A DNA stretch of 40,531 bases, taken from Bacteroidota bacterium (GTDB lineage Bacteria > Bacteroidota > Bacteroidia > Chitinophagales > JADIYW01). Location of the stretch: assembly GCA_020436225.1 (NCBI GenBank), contig JAGQYE010000053.1, positions 1 through 40,531 of the forward strand, read 5' to 3'. The notes below the pieces were generated by a model, which was not told the origin of the DNA, ran no database searches, and saw only the letters and a list, made by a program, of their open reading frames with translations. Of this stretch, positions 26,346 through 34,359 are shown one piece after another (within the stretch, counting starts at the first letter, position 1; every line of letters begins with the position of its first letter). Position numbers and translations under genes: made by a program.

Positions 26346-27163
26346 TGTAGTTTTTTTAGAATCTGCTCTTCGTCAGATGAAATTAATGATTTCCTTTTTA
26401 TAGGTTTATCTTCAAAGATACGAATCAATTTTTGCCCAATTCTCACGAAGATATTTTTTATCGATTTTTTTTGTTGGAATGGATGAGGAATTTCTTTTTT
26501 TGAGAACACATGTATATGTGTGCCATTCGTATAAAAATATACACCAAATTGTTGTGCTAATTCTTCTAAAGATTGCTTGCTGTATAAGGCAATATGTTGC
26601 CCACCAAGCGGAGCAAAATACCACCAATCATTGATAGATTTAAATTGAATATTAGGCTGTAGTTCTGTAGAAAAAATAAGCATATCGCTGTGTTGCAACA
26701 TTGTTTTTATGTCTTCTTTTGGTTGTTCTAAGTGCTCAAACACTTCAAAAGCTGTTATAGCTTCGAAATATTGGTTTTGTAAATCTTCTATTTGAAAGTG
26801 TTGGGCAAATTTATTTTCGCAATATTTATCGTACAAATAAAAATCATAACCTTCATCGCGCATCAAGCGAACAAAAACGCCCATGCCACCGCCGTAATCC
26901 AAGAATTTTGAGTCGGAATTAATTCTGCTTCTTTGGAATATCTCGACAACTTGTGGTACTAATTTATTATTTCGTCTTAATAAGCCAATGTCTTGCTCTC
27001 CGATTGCTGAGCTATATGCTTCAGCCAACCAATAAGGTTTTTCTGTTTGAATAAATTGACAATGTGTACATTGGTAATATTGGACAATATGCTTGTTTAA
27101 AATTTTACCTTGAAAAAGTTTTTCGGTTTTATTATTACATATTTTACAAGCTGTTTCGTCCAT
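26342..27163 (-). CDS. SAM-dependent methyltransferase with N-terminal zinc-ribbon-like domain
   Basis: A 273-residue protein. The first 40 residues carry two CxxC pairs (C6, C9 and C32, C35), as in the Methyltransf_13 zinc-binding part of sugar C-methyltransferases. The Rossmann methyltransferase core follows with motif I FLDYGGGMGVF (87-97) and AITAFEVFEHLEQP. Full sugar C-methyltransferases are about 400 residues; the last domain is missing here, so another acceptor is possible. First gene of the coupled cassette methyltransferase - aminotransferase - GNAT - GT4. A 7-base inverted repeat sits 5 bases before its ATG. Confidence 0.86.
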   Translation of the reverse strand: MDETACKICNNKTEKLFQGKILNKHIVQYYQCTHCQFIQTEKPYWLAEAYSSAIGEQDIGLLRRNNKLVPQVVEIFQRSRINSDSKFLDYGGGMGVFVRLMRDEGYDFYLYDKYCENKFAQHFQIEDLQNQYFEAITAFEVFEHLEQPKEDIKTMLQHSDMLIFSTELQPNIQFKSINDWWYFAPLGGQHIALYSKQSLEELAQQFGVYFYTNGTHIHVFSKKEIPHPFQQKKSIKNIFVRIGQKLIRIFEDKPIKRKSLISSDEEQILKKLQ

Positions 27164-27168
27164 TTTAT

Positions 27169-27184
27169 TTCAATATTTATTGAA
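27169..27184. repeat. Short inverted repeat before the methyltransferase gene
   Basis: TTCAATA and TATTGAA form a 7-base perfect inverted repeat around a TT centre, ending 5 bases before the start codon at 27163. It could be an operator or an mRNA hairpin over the start site. AT-rich sequence makes chance occurrence plausible. Confidence 0.3.
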
Positions 27185-27279
27185 TCTACAAAAATTGTTT
27201 AGTCGAATTTTATAAATACAACTATTTAATCATTTTCAAGAAAAAATTGAAGCTATAAAATTAAGGGTTGTAAAAAAAA

Positions 27280-28215
27280 TTACTGCACAATTTTTTGTCG
27301 AATTTTATGAATAATCATCCTCAATTTAGTAGAAAAAGAAGGAGTAGCTTTAGGTGGCTGAATACTTTTAAAATAATTGCTAATCTTCTCTCTTAAATCA
27401 TTATTTTCTACAGTTGGAATCTTTTTAATTTCAACAAAGTCTGTAACCGGTGAATGAAACAAATCTTCATTACCACAATTTTCGCCGGTTCCATCAAATC
27501 CAATATTTTTTATTAGTGAAATTGAAGGAAACAAGTTTAATCCATCGGCATTAAACCATGAAGCATACCAACGAATTCCCCAAGTATAAATTTTTCCATT
27601 TTTATTATCTATCAACTGTTGAAAATGGCTGGATGCTCCATTTATCTCAAATATATATTGTTCATTATTTCCATTAATTTTTGAAATATGATAATCAATA
27701 TCGTGATTATACTTATCCCAAGCACGTTTCCATGTTGCCCAACCCCAACCGGCGGCTATTCTTGAAAAAAAAGTAGTTTCTTTTAAGTCATGTTCTTGTA
27801 TTGGATATAGATAGCCACTAATATTCATTACTTTTTCATCGTCTTTATATAACTCTAAGGCTTCATTCATAAATTTTAGAAATCCAATGCTGGGCATCGT
27901 ATCATCTTCTAAAACAATAATTCTACCATGTTTATTGATTACGTCTGTAATGCCATCAATTATTGAATTAGCTAAGCCTTTATTTGTTGCTTGTTCTATT
28001 ATGTGTACTTCTTTTGTCCACTTTTCTTGTCGGATAATGCACCTAGTTTCCTCTATTTTCTGTTTTGTATTTTCATCAGCATTTAGTTTTGCTCCATCCG
28101 AAAAGATATATAACGTAGATTGGTCTGCCCAAACATTTTTTTGGAGTGCTTGCAATACTTTTAATGTGTGTTGTGGGCGATTATAGCAAAATAATACAAT
28201 AGGAGCCAATTCCAT
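27280..28215 (-). CDS. GT-A-fold glycosyltransferase, HlpA-like
   Basis: A 311-residue protein with a GT-A fold: N-terminal LAPIVLFCYNRPQHTLKVL, IIEQATNKGLANSIIDGI, and the metal-binding IIVLEDDTMPS (the EDD of this family), followed by AAGWGWATWKRAWDKYN. This set is seen in proteins often named hemolytic protein HlpA-like or GnT-I-like transferases in capsule and O-antigen clusters. It is probably a sugar transferase of the polysaccharide; donor unknown. It has its own candidate promoter, divergent from the Wzm gene, and 116 bases separate its end from the methyltransferase gene. Confidence 0.86.
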   Translation of the reverse strand: MELAPIVLFCYNRPQHTLKVLQALQKNVWADQSTLYIFSDGAKLNADENTKQKIEETRCIIRQEKWTKEVHIIEQATNKGLANSIIDGITDVINKHGRIIVLEDDTMPSIGFLKFMNEALELYKDDEKVMNISGYLYPIQEHDLKETTFFSRIAAGWGWATWKRAWDKYNHDIDYHISKINGNNEQYIFEINGASSHFQQLIDNKNGKIYTWGIRWYASWFNADGLNLFPSISLIKNIGFDGTGENCGNEDLFHSPVTDFVEIKKIPTVENNDLREKISNYFKSIQPPKATPSFSTKLRMIIHKIRQKIVQ

Positions 28216-28220
28216 GCGAA

Positions 28221-28228
28221 CAAAAATA
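28221..28228 (-). promoter_or_regulatory. -7 element 5 bases before the HlpA-like glycosyltransferase gene
   Basis: TATTTTTG on the minus strand, then TTCGC and the ATG at 28215. The transcript would be almost leaderless. A TTG lies only 12 bases upstream, too close for a standard -33. Confidence 0.4.
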
Positions 28229-28261
28229 AGCTTAATAATTCAATTTGGACATCTAAATACT

Positions 28262-28269
28262 TATCTTTG
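28262..28269 (+). promoter_or_regulatory. -7 element 8 bases before wzm
   Basis: TATCTTTG ends 8 bases before the ATG at 28278 and overlaps an in-frame GTG at 28269, which therefore cannot be the start. A TTG at 28245-28247 is 14 bases upstream, shorter than usual. Presumed driver of the six-gene plus operon. Confidence 0.45.
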
Positions 28270-28277
28270 TGGCTTGC

Positions 28278-29123
28278 ATGCAACAAGAAAATTGGACAAG
28301 TGTTATTGAAAGTCGATCTTCTATTTCTTTTTATACCTTAAAAGAAGTTTGGCAATATAGAGACCTCTTATGGATGTTTGTAAAACGAGATATGGTAACC
28401 AACTACAAGCAAACCATATTGGGTCCATTGTGGTTTTTTATTCAACCTGCCCTTACAACAGCTTTGTTTGTATTTATCAATAAAGCGGCAAAAACAACTA
28501 CCAACGGCATTCATCCGATTTTGTTTTATCTTATTGGCGTTACCGCTTGGAGTTATTTTGCCGAATGTTTGACTAAAACCTCTACTACATTTAAAGACAA
28601 TGCCTATATTTTCGGGAAAGTGTATTTTCCGCGTTTAATTTTGCCTTTGTCGATTATTGTTTCCGGTTTGCTCAAATTTTTTATACAATTTTCTTTATTC
28701 TTAGCCACTTTGATTTCCTTCTTAATTATAGGAAATACGGAAGTTCATATTCAACCTACTATACTTTTAATTCCTGTTTTAATTTTTATTATGGCAGGCT
28801 TGGGTTTAGGCGGCGGAATGATTATCACTTCGCTTACGACCAAATATCGAGATTTGGCATTGCTCATTCAATTTGGCGTTCAATTGTTGATGTATGGCAC
28901 TTTGGCTGTTCCGTTAAACAGCATTAAAGACCCAATCTTATATAAGATAATGCTGAGTAATCCGATGATTCCAATTATTAATACATTTAGACAAGCATTT
29001 TTTAATGATACAATATTTAGTTTATCTAACTTATTGTATAGTTGTTTAGTAATGGTAATTTTATTGTTAATTGGATTTTATACTTTTTCAAAAACCGAAA
29101 AAACATTTACTGATACGGTATAG
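28278..29123 (+). CDS. wzm: ABC-2 type polysaccharide exporter permease (Wzm)
   Basis: The membrane half of the O-antigen/polysaccharide ABC exporter, 281 residues. Features: a cytosolic N-terminus with EVWQYRDLLWMFVKRDMVTNYKQTILGPLW (split here as the coupling helix RDMVTNYKQT and the family segment LGPLWFFIQP), six membrane helices between about 45 and 275, and LIGVTAWSYFAECLTKTS, KVYFPRLILPLS and LTTKYRDLALLIQFGVQ. It pairs with the Wzt gene 2 bases downstream. ATG 28278 is chosen over GTG 28269 because the promoter covers the latter. It exports undecaprenyl-linked polymer to the periplasm. Confidence 0.93.
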   Translation: MQQENWTSVIESRSSISFYTLKEVWQYRDLLWMFVKRDMVTNYKQTILGPLWFFIQPALTTALFVFINKAAKTTTNGIHPILFYLIGVTAWSYFAECLTKTSTTFKDNAYIFGKVYFPRLILPLSIIVSGLLKFFIQFSLFLATLISFLIIGNTEVHIQPTILLIPVLIFIMAGLGLGGGMIITSLTTKYRDLALLIQFGVQLLMYGTLAVPLNSIKDPILYKIMLSNPMIPIINTFRQAFFNDTIFSLSNLLYSCLVMVILLLIGFYTFSKTEKTFTDTV

Positions 29124-29125
29124 AG

Positions 29126-30391
29126 ATGGCAGATACGATTATTAAAGTTGAGGATTTAAGCAAGCAATATCGCTTGGGAGAAATTGGTACCGGCTCACTT
29201 AGCCACGATTTAAATCGTTGGTGGTATAAAATTCGAGGCAAAGAAGATCCTTATTTAAAAATTGGTGAAACCAACGACCGAACACAAAAAGGCAATTCCG
29301 ATTATGTTTGGGCGCTTCGAGATATCAATTTCGAAATCAAAAGAGGAGAAACTTGGGGTGTAATTGGAAAAAACGGCGCCGGTAAATCTACTTTATTAAA
29401 ATTATTATCCAAAATAACAGCACCAAGCACCGGCTTAATAAAAATAAATGGAAAAATGGCTTCTTTGTTGGAAGTTGGTACTGGCTTTCACGGCGAACTT
29501 ACCGGACGCGAAAACATTTTTTTGAATGGTGCTATTTTAGGTATGAAGCGCAAAGAAATCGCCTCTAAATTAGATGAAATTATTGCTTTTGCCGGTGTAG
29601 AAAAATATATTGACACACCAGTAAAACGCTATTCTTCCGGTATGTATGTGAGGTTGGCATTTGCTGTTGCCGCACATCTCGACACCGATATTCTTATTTT
29701 AGATGAAGTATTGGCGGTTGGCGATGCAAGTTTCCAGCGTAAATGCTTGGGCAAGATGAATGATGCCGCCACGAATCACGGAAAAACGGTGTTGTTTGTC
29801 AGCCATAATTTATCGCAAGTACAAGGTTTATGTAAATATGGAATGTTGTTGGAAAATGGCGTTTTGAAAACAACCGGAAATATTAATAAAGTAGTTGGCG
29901 AATATGTTTTGGGAAACCAACAATCCACGCATATAGATGTTTCGCAAATTCCACGCGTCGGACCAAAATCTACTGACTTTTTTATTCGTAAATTAACATT
30001 CTTATCAGACGTTTCTAATATCTATGAAAACGAAGAAATAGAATTCGAGATAGAATTTGATTGTACTGCATCTATACAAGAATTAGTGCTTGGGTTTTCT
30101 ATTAAAGACACCTTAGATGCAGCACTTATAGAATGTCGTTCTACATCCAGTATTCCAACCATAAATATCCAAAAACCGGGCACTTATACTATCACCACAA
30201 AATTAAATCCGAAATTAGCAGCCGGAATTTATGTTTTAAATATTGGCGCCAGATGTTTGAATGGTCCGTTAGAATATGTACCTTCCGTTACCAACTTAGA
30301 AATATTACCCAACAATAAAGAAGAAATTGAAGAATGGAATAAACCTTCAGCCGGCATCATGTTAATGCCTTCCATTTGGACTTTAAAATAA
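29126..30391 (+). CDS. wzt: ABC polysaccharide exporter ATPase with C-terminal recognition domain (Wzt)
   Basis: A 421-residue ATPase partner of Wzm. The nucleotide-binding domain spans about 4-250: Walker A GKNGAGKST (81-89), signature YSSGM (169-173), Walker B DILILDEV (188-195), and the H-loop VSHNLSQ. An insertion at about 22-60 (HDLNRWWYKIRGKEDPY) is usual in this group. The C-terminal beta-sandwich of about 255-415 (IEFEIEFDCTASIQEL, KPGTYTITTKLNPKLAAGIY) matches the Wzt_C carbohydrate-binding domain that reads the modified non-reducing end of the polymer. This predicts a chain-end cap, and a methyltransferase gene follows 10 bases downstream. Confidence 0.94.
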   Translation: MADTIIKVEDLSKQYRLGEIGTGSLSHDLNRWWYKIRGKEDPYLKIGETNDRTQKGNSDYVWALRDINFEIKRGETWGVIGKNGAGKSTLLKLLSKITAPSTGLIKINGKMASLLEVGTGFHGELTGRENIFLNGAILGMKRKEIASKLDEIIAFAGVEKYIDTPVKRYSSGMYVRLAFAVAAHLDTDILILDEVLAVGDASFQRKCLGKMNDAATNHGKTVLFVSHNLSQVQGLCKYGMLLENGVLKTTGNINKVVGEYVLGNQQSTHIDVSQIPRVGPKSTDFFIRKLTFLSDVSNIYENEEIEFEIEFDCTASIQELVLGFSIKDTLDAALIECRSTSSIPTINIQKPGTYTITTKLNPKLAAGIYVLNIGARCLNGPLEYVPSVTNLEILPNNKEEIEEWNKPSAGIMLMPSIWTLK

Positions 30392-30401
30392 ACTAAAAAG
30401 T

Positions 30402-31322
30402 ATGTTATCCAATTCAAGATTTGCAAAATTTGAAGAAATATTTTCGGACGAATATGCAGCCGTCAACAAAGAACTAATAGAAATTCAAAAAAAATATCAA
30501 CTGCAAGACCACGAAGCAATCAACATAAGTCGATTTTCTTGGGCTGATAGAATTACTGACAAGCCGATGTATTATGCTGCGCGCATGTGGGAATTTCCAT
30601 ATGCTATTATCGAAGCCGATTTACAACAAGGAATGAAAGTTGCCGATGTTGGTTGTGGTAATACACCATTCACTGCATTGCTGGCAGAACGCGTTGGCGC
30701 AAAAAATGTAACCGGCTACGACCCAGATTATATTCAAGATGATTCTATTGAAGGTCATTCGCATTTCGGGGCACGTAAATCGTATATTGATGCGTTAGGA
30801 ATAAATTTCTTTAATGATGGCATGACGAAGATGACGGCGGCTGACAATACATTCGACCGCGTTTTTTGTATCAGTGTTTTAGAACATATAGAAGATATTC
30901 AAGTAAAACAACAAGGATTAAAAGAGATGGCGAGGATTCTAAAACCAGGTGGCAAATTAATTCTCACATTTGACGTTGCCTTAAAAATGCCTTTAAACGA
31001 TATTTTACAAAACATACAATTTACAGGTTTAATTCCAAGTGGAACCATTGATTTTCATTGGACAGAAAAAAGGTTTGTAAACTATGGCAATGGAAATTCT
31101 GTTGATGTATTTGGTTTAATATTAGAGAAACCAAATTATGACATCGATTATGATTACGAAGGCAAAACAAAAATTCCGGCTTACAAAGCCACTGAACTCA
31201 GCCAGCGCCATGCAGAGCATTATGCTGTTTCATATAATCAAGCATTGGCAGCACGCGATTTAAAAAGACCTTTTGGTGCGCTACGCGTTTTCGTAAAATC
31301 ATTACTTGGCAAATACAACTAA
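30402..31322 (+). CDS. Class I SAM-dependent methyltransferase
   Basis: A 306-residue protein with motif I VADVGCGNTPF (80-90), NVTGYDPD after the acidic loop, FNDGMTKMTAADNTFDRV, and ISVLEHIEDIQVKQQGLKEM with the post-motif GGKLILTFDVAL. It sits directly after wzt in the exporter operon. In known Wzt_C systems the terminal methyl or methyl-phosphate group made by a nearby methyltransferase stops chain growth and is read by Wzt. This gene is a good candidate for that job. It is not known to have a coiled-coil or kinase domain like WbdD. Acceptor inferred. Confidence 0.88.
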   Translation: MLSNSRFAKFEEIFSDEYAAVNKELIEIQKKYQLQDHEAINISRFSWADRITDKPMYYAARMWEFPYAIIEADLQQGMKVADVGCGNTPFTALLAERVGAKNVTGYDPDYIQDDSIEGHSHFGARKSYIDALGINFFNDGMTKMTAADNTFDRVFCISVLEHIEDIQVKQQGLKEMARILKPGGKLILTFDVALKMPLNDILQNIQFTGLIPSGTIDFHWTEKRFVNYGNGNSVDVFGLILEKPNYDIDYDYEGKTKIPAYKATELSQRHAEHYAVSYNQALAARDLKRPFGALRVFVKSLLGKYN

Positions 31323-31331
31323 TTTTTTAGA

Positions 31332-32543
31332 TTGAAAACAATTGCATTAATAGATTACGCTACTGGTGGACATCGTGATGCGTTTATGTGTTTGTTTGCA
31401 AAAGCTTGCTTAGATATCAATGTAAAAGTAGTTTGTATTTATCCTAAATCAACAAATATAAAAGAATGGATAAATCAACATGCGCCAGAGAATTCTTCAA
31501 ATATTATTTATGTTGATTATCCTTTAATATTTCGACAAATTAATGGATTTGGCAAATTTAATCATGCTGCAAGTGTGCTTAAATTTTTGAAACAAAACGC
31601 CGATTTCTTAAAAAAGGTAGAACAAAAACTTTCTTTAAATTTTGACTTAGTTTATTTTAACTGGGTGGATGTATTTATGTCTAATTATCTATCTTCATTT
31701 TTGATAGATAAGATTTTCCCTTATAAATGGTCAGGATTATATTTTCATCCGACTGTATTTAGAGTCAATGAAAAATTCTTAGAAAAAGCTATAAATTTAA
31801 GAGATATAGACAATGTTTTTACTGCAAAAAATTGTGTTGCGGTAACCTTGCACGACGAAGGCATCTTAGAAAGATATCAAAGAAGAATAAAAAAACCGAC
31901 AATATTATTTCCTGAAATAGCAGACACAACTGCACCAAATGAAAATTTTCCATTAGCAAAAACTATTCGAGAAAAAGCCAACGGCAGAACGGTGGTCGGC
32001 AGTATTGGCTTAGAATATCACAAAGGAAGCATGGCGATGATTCAGTTGTGTAAACAAGCCAATCCCGAAAAATTCTTTTTTGCTTTTACCGGAAATTTCG
32101 ACGAACATCAGTTATCATTTTATCTTGAAAAAGAAAGAGAAGAAGTTTTAGATTTCATCAAGCATCTTCCGGAAAATGCTGTTTGGAAAACCGGATTACT
32201 GAAAGAAGGCGAAGAATACAATTCGATTTTTTGCAGTTTCGACATCATTTATATTGTATATAAGAATTTCTATAGTTCGAGTAACCGATTGACTAAAGCT
32301 GCCAATTTCCAAAAATTAGTATTAGCCACTAATAAAGGTTGTGTTGGCGATGATGTGCCGAAATATAACTTAGGAGAAGTAACGAATGAAGATAATATTG
32401 AAGAGCAATTAGAGAAAATTGAACGCTTGAGAGATAAAATCTTACAAAAAGATTTTCCATACGAACAATGGAAAATATACAGTAAGAAACACAGCACAGA
32501 TAGTTTAAAAGAAAAGTTTCAAGAATTACTTAACTTAGTATAG
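31332..32543 (+). CDS. GT-B-type glycosyltransferase, divergent
   Basis: A 403-residue protein beginning at a TTG (31332), with a GT-B-like glycine-rich loop LIDYATGGHRDAFM at the N-terminus, YFNWVDVFMS, LYFHPTVFRV, VTLHDEGILERY, and a C-terminal half with VVGSIGLEYHKGSMAMIQLC, FIIYIVYKN-like FDIIYIVYKNFYSSSNRLTK and VLATNKGCVGDDV. The layout fits a GT4-like retaining transferase, but the donor-site glutamate pair is not clear. It is in the exporter operon between the methyltransferase and the SDR genes. No ATG is available at a suitable position upstream. Call from fold pattern and context. Confidence 0.72.
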   Translation: MKTIALIDYATGGHRDAFMCLFAKACLDINVKVVCIYPKSTNIKEWINQHAPENSSNIIYVDYPLIFRQINGFGKFNHAASVLKFLKQNADFLKKVEQKLSLNFDLVYFNWVDVFMSNYLSSFLIDKIFPYKWSGLYFHPTVFRVNEKFLEKAINLRDIDNVFTAKNCVAVTLHDEGILERYQRRIKKPTILFPEIADTTAPNENFPLAKTIREKANGRTVVGSIGLEYHKGSMAMIQLCKQANPEKFFFAFTGNFDEHQLSFYLEKEREEVLDFIKHLPENAVWKTGLLKEGEEYNSIFCSFDIIYIVYKNFYSSSNRLTKAANFQKLVLATNKGCVGDDVPKYNLGEVTNEDNIEEQLEKIERLRDKILQKDFPYEQWKIYSKKHSTDSLKEKFQELLNLV

Positions 32544-32546
32544 CAG

Positions 32547-33617
32547 ATGAACACAAAAAACATACTCATTACCGGTGGTGCTGGATTTGTTGGCTCAGCA
32601 ATGGCTTTATCTTTAAAATCAAAATATCCGAATTACGAAATTTATATTTTGGATAATTTAAAAAGACGCGGCTCCGAATTAAATTTACCAAGATTAAAAA
32701 CAGCAAACATTCATTTTGTACACGGCGACATTCGAAACAAAGAAGATTTTGATGGTTTGCCAAAAATAGATTGCATTATTGAGGCAAGTGCCGAACCATC
32801 CGTGTTAGCAGGCATCGACAGCACACCGGATTATCTCATCAATACCAACTTAAACGGCACTATTAATTGTTTAAACTTCGCGACTAAAAATAAATCTGAT
32901 TTTATTTTTCTTTCTACGTCTAGAATTTATCCGATTGAAACCATAGAAAACACAAACTATATAGAAGCAGCAACTCGATTTGAAATTGCCGAAGAACAAA
33001 CAACAAAAGGTTTTTCTACTAAAGGCATTAGCGAAGACTTTCCAATAGATAATTATCGTTCTCTTTATGGCACTACTAAGTTGGCATCCGAATTATTTAT
33101 TCAAGAATACAAGCAATTTTTTGGATTAAAGACTGTCATCAATCGTTGTGGTGTATTAACCGGACCTTGGCAAATGGGAAAAATTGACCAAGGCGTTGTA
33201 GTGTTGTGGTTAGCTAAACATTATTGGAATCAGCAGTTGAGCTATATTGGCTATGGCGGCAAAGGCAAACAAGTGCGCGACATGTTGCACACCGATGATT
33301 TGTTTAGATTGATAGATTGGCAAATGCATCATCTTGATGCTATCAACGGCGAAGTTTTTAATGTTGGTGGCGGCAGAGAAATCAGCGTTTCTTTACAAGA
33401 ATTAACGGCATTTTGCCAAGAAATTACTGGTAATAAAATTCCGATTCACGAAGTACCTGAAAACAGAGCGGCTGATATAAGAATATACATTACTGACAAT
33501 AGTAAAGTAACTGCAAAAACAGGTTGGAAACCGGAAATTCAACCGAAACAAATTTTAGAAGAAATTTTTGCTTGGATGAAAGCAAACGAAGCGCAACTTG
33601 CATCCATCTTAAAATAG
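32547..33617 (+). CDS. SDR epimerase/dehydratase resembling CDP-tyvelose (CDP-paratose) 2-epimerase
   Basis: A 356-residue extended SDR: GGAGFVG (10-16), SAEPSVLAGI, STSRIYP (123-129), Y174-x3-K178 (YGTTK), NRCGVLTGPWQMGKIDQGVV and YGGKGKQVRDMLHTDDL. The last two blocks are typical of the TyvE group, which inverts C2 of CDP-paratose, and of related proteins in polysaccharide loci. It lacks the glutamate of dehydratases (it has STSR). No CDP-3,6-dideoxyhexose genes (RfbF, RfbG, RfbH) are in the window, so the true substrate may differ. Third-last gene of the exporter operon with tight 3-4 base junctions. Confidence 0.87.
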   Translation: MNTKNILITGGAGFVGSAMALSLKSKYPNYEIYILDNLKRRGSELNLPRLKTANIHFVHGDIRNKEDFDGLPKIDCIIEASAEPSVLAGIDSTPDYLINTNLNGTINCLNFATKNKSDFIFLSTSRIYPIETIENTNYIEAATRFEIAEEQTTKGFSTKGISEDFPIDNYRSLYGTTKLASELFIQEYKQFFGLKTVINRCGVLTGPWQMGKIDQGVVVLWLAKHYWNQQLSYIGYGGKGKQVRDMLHTDDLFRLIDWQMHHLDAINGEVFNVGGGREISVSLQELTAFCQEITGNKIPIHEVPENRAADIRIYITDNSKVTAKTGWKPEIQPKQILEEIFAWMKANEAQLASILK

Positions 33618-33621
33618 AGAA

Positions 33622-34359
33622 ATGAAATTAAGTGTTGTCATACCAGCATACAATGAAGCAGAAAGTTTACCGGAAACTTTAACCACATTATATTCTACGT
33701 TGATAAAAGAAAATATTGAGCACGAGATTGTAGTGACAAACGATAACTCAAGCGATAACACATTACAAGTATTAGAAAACTTAGTAAAAGACATCCCAAC
33801 ATTAGTCTATTTTACCAATTCCGGTCCGAATGGATTCGGCAACGCTGTTTGCTATGGTTTGGATAGATTTACCGGCGATTATGTTGCAGTAATGATGGCT
33901 GATTTATCGGATGACCCGAAAGATTTAGTAAAATTTTATAGAAAAGCTTTAGAAGGAAATTACGATTGTGTGTTTGGCTCTCGTTGGGATAAAGGTGGCA
34001 AAGTGGTAGATTATCCTGCACTTAAAAGAAGAATTAATCGCTTGGCAAATTTTATAGTTAGAATGGCGTTTAGATTCAAATACAACGACTGCACCAATGC
34101 CTTTAAACTTTACAAAAAAGAAACCATTTTAGGTTTGAAACCTTTTCTATCTCCACATTTTAACCTGACTTTAGAGTTGCCTTTAAAAGCTATTGTTCGA
34201 GGTTATACGTATGCTGTGGTGCCAAATTCTTGGACAAACAGAAAATATGGCGAATCAAAATTGAAGATAAAAGAAATGGGCAGTCGATACTTTTTTATTT
34301 TATTGTATTGTTGGATAGAAAAACAATTTTCGAGAGGTGATTACAACAAGAAAATTTAA
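33622..34359 (+). CDS. Family 2 glycosyltransferase, DPM1-like
   Basis: A 245-residue GT-A enzyme: LSVVIPAYNEAESLPETL (3-20), VTNDNSSDNTLQVL, NGFGNAVCYGLDRFTGDYVA, the metal site MADLSDDPKDL, FGSRWDKGG, and FKLYKKETI. It resembles polyprenyl-phosphate mannose/glucose synthases, but no C-terminal membrane helices are present; about 20 hydrophobic residues at 218-230 might attach it to the membrane. It may make a polyprenyl-phosphate sugar or add a sugar to the chain. Last gene of the operon; its TAA stop shares TTAA with the stop of the convergent membrane-protein gene. Confidence 0.9.
   Translation: MKLSVVIPAYNEAESLPETLTTLYSTLIKENIEHEIVVTNDNSSDNTLQVLENLVKDIPTLVYFTNSGPNGFGNAVCYGLDRFTGDYVAVMMADLSDDPKDLVKFYRKALEGNYDCVFGSRWDKGGKVVDYPALKRRINRLANFIVRMAFRFKYNDCTNAFKLYKKETILGLKPFLSPHFNLTLELPLKAIVRGYTYAVVPNSWTNRKYGESKLKIKEMGSRYFFILLYCWIEKQFSRGDYNKKI

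Noticed and set aside
26412-26627. A 71-residue minus-strand frame inside the methyltransferase gene
   Set aside because: Same-strand, different-frame shadow without any motif.
27261-27295. TTGT...ACAA pairing at the end of the HlpA-like gene as terminator
   Set aside because: Only four base pairs; not distinguishable from chance.
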